64,000 nucleotides of DNA, from contig NZ_WWNE01000011.1 in assembly GCF_009909615.1 (NCBI RefSeq), positions 1-64,000 of the forward strand, read 5' to 3'. A program made the position numbers and the translations under genes. How positions within the stretch are numbered: the first letter of the stretch is position 1; each line of letters begins with the position of its first letter. This DNA comes from Acidiluteibacter ferrifornacis. Lineage in GTDB: Bacteria; Bacteroidota; Bacteroidia; Flavobacteriales_E; Vicingaceae. The notes beneath the pieces are model-generated. The model was not told the DNA's origin. It did no database searches and saw nothing but the letters and a program-made list of their open reading frames with translations. Positions 61,653-64,000 of this stretch are shown piece by piece.

Positions 61653-62843
61653 TTAAGCCAATACTTCTTTAATTCGATCAGCTGCTTCCTGCAACAATAT
61701 AGCAGAATGCACTTTCAATCCTGAATCATCAATAATTTTCTTCGCTTCTTCAGCATTTGTTCCTTGCAGCCTTACAATAATAGGCACTGGAATATCTCCA
61801 ATATTCTTGTAAGCATCTACAATTCCTTGTGCCACTCTATCACACCTTACAATTCCTCCGAAAATGTTAACTAAAATAGCTTCAACATTTTGGTCTTTCA
61901 GGATAATTCTGAATGCTTTTTCAACCCTTTCTGCGTTTGCTGTACCACCTACATCAAGAAAATTTGCAGGATTTCCTCCACTAATTTTGATAATATCCAT
62001 AGTAGCCATTGCTAAACCAGCTCCATTAACCATGCAACCAACATTTCCATCTAAATTAACAAAATTCAGACCTGCTTCACCTGCCTCTACTTCTGTAGGA
62101 TCTTCTTCTCTTACGTCTCTCATTGCAGCAAGGTCTTTTTGTCTATATAATGCATTGGCATCAATAGAAACCTTTGAATCAACTGCAATGATTTTATCAT
62201 CCGAAGTCTTCAACACAGGGTTAATTTCAAATAAAGAAGCATCAATTCCATCATATGCAGCATATAAGGCATACACGAATTTTACCATCTCTTTAAATGA
62301 CTGACCAGACAATCCTAAATTGAAAGCAATTTTTCTCGCTTGAAATCCTTGTAAACCAACTGATGGATCAATTTCTTCATGAAAAATCAAATGCGGAGTT
62401 TTTTCAGCAACTTCTTCTATATCCATCCCTCCCTCTGTGGAATACATAATCATATTTCTTCCAGAAGCTCTATTTAGAAGAACGGACATGTAAAACTCTT
62501 CCGTTTTACTTTCTCCCGGGTAGTATACATCTTGAGCTACTAAAACTTGATGAACTTTTTTTCCTTCTTTTGAGGTTTGAGGAGTTACTAATTGCATCCC
62601 TAAAATTTGAGAAGATATTTCCTTAACCTCGTCAAGCGATTTAGCTAGTTTAACACCACCGCCTTTACCACGGCCACCAGCATGAATTTGAGCTTTAATC
62701 ACCCACCAACTAGTTCCGGTTTGTTCAGTTAATCTTTTTGCTGCTTCAACTGCCTTTTCTGGAGTGTCGGCTACAATACCTTCTTGAATTGCTACTCCGT
62801 AGCTTTTCAAAGTCTCTTTCGCTTGATATTCGTGAATATTCAT
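61653..62843 (-). CDS. sucC: Succinate-CoA ligase, ADP-forming, beta subunit
   Basis: A 396-residue TCA-cycle enzyme subunit. The start is placed at ATG 62843 (MNIHEYQAKETL), the usual SucC N-terminus; an upstream in-frame ATG at 62864 would add seven odd residues. The ATP-grasp domain includes KAQIHAGGRGKGGGVKLAKS, and the C-terminal domain has GCMVNGAGLAMATMDIIK, NFLDVGGTANAERVEKAF and LVNIFGGIVRCD. It pairs with SucD, which is not in this window. Confidence 0.95.
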   Translation of the reverse strand: MNIHEYQAKETLKSYGVAIQEGIVADTPEKAVEAAKRLTEQTGTSWWVIKAQIHAGGRGKGGGVKLAKSLDEVKEISSQILGMQLVTPQTSKEGKKVHQVLVAQDVYYPGESKTEEFYMSVLLNRASGRNMIMYSTEGGMDIEEVAEKTPHLIFHEEIDPSVGLQGFQARKIAFNLGLSGQSFKEMVKFVYALYAAYDGIDASLFEINPVLKTSDDKIIAVDSKVSIDANALYRQKDLAAMRDVREEDPTEVEAGEAGLNFVNLDGNVGCMVNGAGLAMATMDIIKISGGNPANFLDVGGTANAERVEKAFRIILKDQNVEAILVNIFGGIVRCDRVAQGIVDAYKNIGDIPVPIIVRLQGTNAEEAKKIIDDSGLKVHSAILLQEAADRIKEVLA

Positions 62844-62970
62844 TAAGTCTATTTTTATTATCAACTAAAATATTGGAATCCCAAAAGTAGCACTTATTTA
62901 GTTTTTAGAAAATAAAAAATAGATTGAATTCTAAAGTGGCTGAAAATATTATTTAGTATTTTGGCTGACT

Positions 62971-63630
62971 ATGAATAATTGCATTTTAGAAGCTCAAAAT
63001 ATTCGCAAATCATATGGCGAATTGGAAGTATTAAAAGGAGTCAACTTAACAATCGGCAAAGGAGAAATCGTCTCTATTGTAGGTGCTTCAGGAGCTGGTA
63101 AAACCACATTATTGCAAATACTAGGAACATTAGAGTCTCCCGATTCTGGTCAATTAATTATTAAGGGCATCAATACTACTAGTTTATCCGACAAGAATCT
63201 TTCTCGATTTAGAAATGAAAACATTGGATTTGTTTTTCAGTTTCACCAACTGTTACCTGAATTTACTGCAATTGAAAATATCTGTCTTCCTGCATACATC
63301 AAAGGTACCAGTAAAAAAGTGGCAGAAAAAAAGGCAATTGAACTTTTAAAACTCTTGAACTTAAATAATAGGGGCAGTCATAAGCCAGCACAGCTCTCAG
63401 GTGGAGAGCAACAACGAATCGCAGTGGCAAGAGCATTAATAAACGAACCTTCTATAATCTTTGCTGATGAGCCAAGTGGTAATTTGGATTCTAAATCTTC
63501 GAAAGAATTACATCAATTATTTTTCACATTAAGAAACGAGCTGGATTCCACCTTTGTAATTGTTACCCATAATGAAGAACTCGCCAGTATGACTGATCGA
63601 AAGTTAACAATTATTGATGGAGCTTTTTAA
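62971..63630 (+). CDS. lolD: LolD-like ABC transporter ATP-binding protein
   Basis: A 219-residue ABC ATPase of LolD/MacB type. Motifs are Walker [11 protein letters not shown]-loop [16 protein letters not shown], signature [15 protein letters not shown], Walker [14 protein letters not shown] and the switch His in VTHNEE. It should drive release of lipoproteins from the inner membrane together with LolC/E permeases, which are not adjacent. Other small MacB-type ATPases look alike, so the exact partner is inferred. Confidence 0.88.
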   Translation: MNNCILEAQNIRKSYGELEVLKGVNLTIGKGEIVSIVGASGAGKTTLLQILGTLESPDSGQLIIKGINTTSLSDKNLSRFRNENIGFVFQFHQLLPEFTAIENICLPAYIKGTSKKVAEKKAIELLKLLNLNNRGSHKPAQLSGGEQQRIAVARALINEPSIIFADEPSGNLDSKSSKELHQLFFTLRNELDSTFVIVTHNEELASMTDRKLTIIDGAF

Positions 63631-63880
63631 CTAAACGAGATTTCTCAGATTCTAAAAACCCATTCTTATATTGCCTTAAGGTTATAGATATAATTTAAAA
63701 ATACTAAATCACAAGTATAAATCGGTTTTTAAGTGATTTCTTTTAATTTTATAATAAGATTAGAATCGCATTATATTTTTCAACATTTTTTTAAATAACT
63801 GATTACGAATATATTTTTTGTTACCTTTATGTGTTGTAAAATAAATTACGAACAAACAATTAACTATTAATTAATATTTT

Positions 63881-64000
63881 ATGAAGAAAAGATTACTCTC
63901 AGTAGGTCTTCTACTTCTAAGTTTTGCGGGTTATTCCCAAATATTCTTAGATGAAGATTTCGAGACCTTTACGGTTGGAGCCGCTGGTCCGACTTTCGCA
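63881..64000 (+). CDS. N-terminus of a secreted protein (cut by window end)
   Basis: Forty codons are visible from ATG 63881. Residues 1-19 are a signal peptide ending at GYSQ, and the mature part begins IFLDEDFETFTVGAAG, similar to the start of choice-of-anchor J/MAM-like domains that often precede T9SS sorting domains. A -7-like TACCTTTA lies at 63832-63839. The rest lies outside the window. Confidence 0.7.
   Translation, partial: MKKRLLSVGLLLLSFAGYSQIFLDEDFETFTVGAAGPTFA

Noticed and set aside
62844-62864. Seven-codon N-terminal extension of sucC
   Set aside because: SucC proteins start with MNIHEYQAK; the extension is not conserved in type.
1-64000. tRNA or rRNA genes
   Set aside because: No acceptor/T-loop patterns or rRNA segments were recognised by eye on either strand; a tRNA search would settle it.

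Overview
The window is about 64 kb of an AT-rich Bacteroidota chromosome, most likely a marine Flavobacteriales-type organism. Support comes from many TAnnTTTG promoter -7 boxes, secreted proteins ending in type IX secretion (T9SS) sorting domains, a TonB-dependent receptor with a carboxypeptidase-like N-terminal domain, an Obg without a C-terminal OCT domain, and a compact type II-C CRISPR-Cas9 locus. No rRNA or tRNA gene was seen.

Layout. 1-8.9 kb: the end of a truncated gene, an unknown helical protein, the crcB/PAP2/obg operon, a receiver-PAS-PP2C phosphatase, adk-hpt, a T9SS cargo, and a VIT-family transporter with its membrane partner. 9-21 kb: aspartate aminotransferase, a heptose-7-phosphate kinase-like PfkB protein, a TrkH-type K+ transporter, lgt, an inositol-phosphatase family protein, ettA, a rimB-rimK-aspartoacylase operon and a UbiA prenyltransferase. 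21-24.8 kb: a coiled-coil lipoprotein, then a TonB receptor/thioredoxin pair behind two DtxR-like palindromes. 24.8-35.9 kb: the CRISPR locus. It has two flanking repeat units, an array of 84 repeats and 83 spacers, cas2-cas1-cas9 on the minus strand, and a divergent plus-strand tracrRNA. 36-48 kb: a TPR histidine kinase, TerC, a DUF4252-like/PadR/PspC operon, a fused E1 alpha-beta ketoacid dehydrogenase, a bestrophin, a degenerate DEAD-box protein, fasciclin and DUF3817 proteins, and an orphan small-RNA candidate. 48-64 kb: mutS2 without Smr domain, a second T9SS cargo, accC, rsmE with DUF4159 and THUMP-like methyltransferase genes, a fatty acid desaturase, barrel proteins, a four-gene operon with a winged-helix regulator, DUF2461, sucC, a LolD-like ATPase and the start of another secreted protein.

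The main accessory feature is the CRISPR locus. The anti-repeat shows that crRNA and tracrRNA are both read from the plus strand, so the array runs towards the cas genes. Each intact repeat contains a Bacteroidota-like promoter (TTG, 18 nt, TAATTTAG), suggesting each spacer is transcribed from its own repeat, as in Neisseria II-C. The last repeat abuts a terminator hairpin facing cas2. At the far end the array is rearranged: a 51-nt segment that flanks a half-repeat also splits the seventh repeat exactly between its 16th and 17th bases. The two ~146-bp tandem units outside the array look like decayed versions of the same arrangement.

Other points of interest are several start codons that must be moved out of promoter -7 boxes, a probable leaderless rsmE mRNA, an operator over a predicted transcription start at 60.87 kb, an unlisted 56-aa membrane protein, and an orphan promoter-terminator pair at 47.87-47.96 kb.
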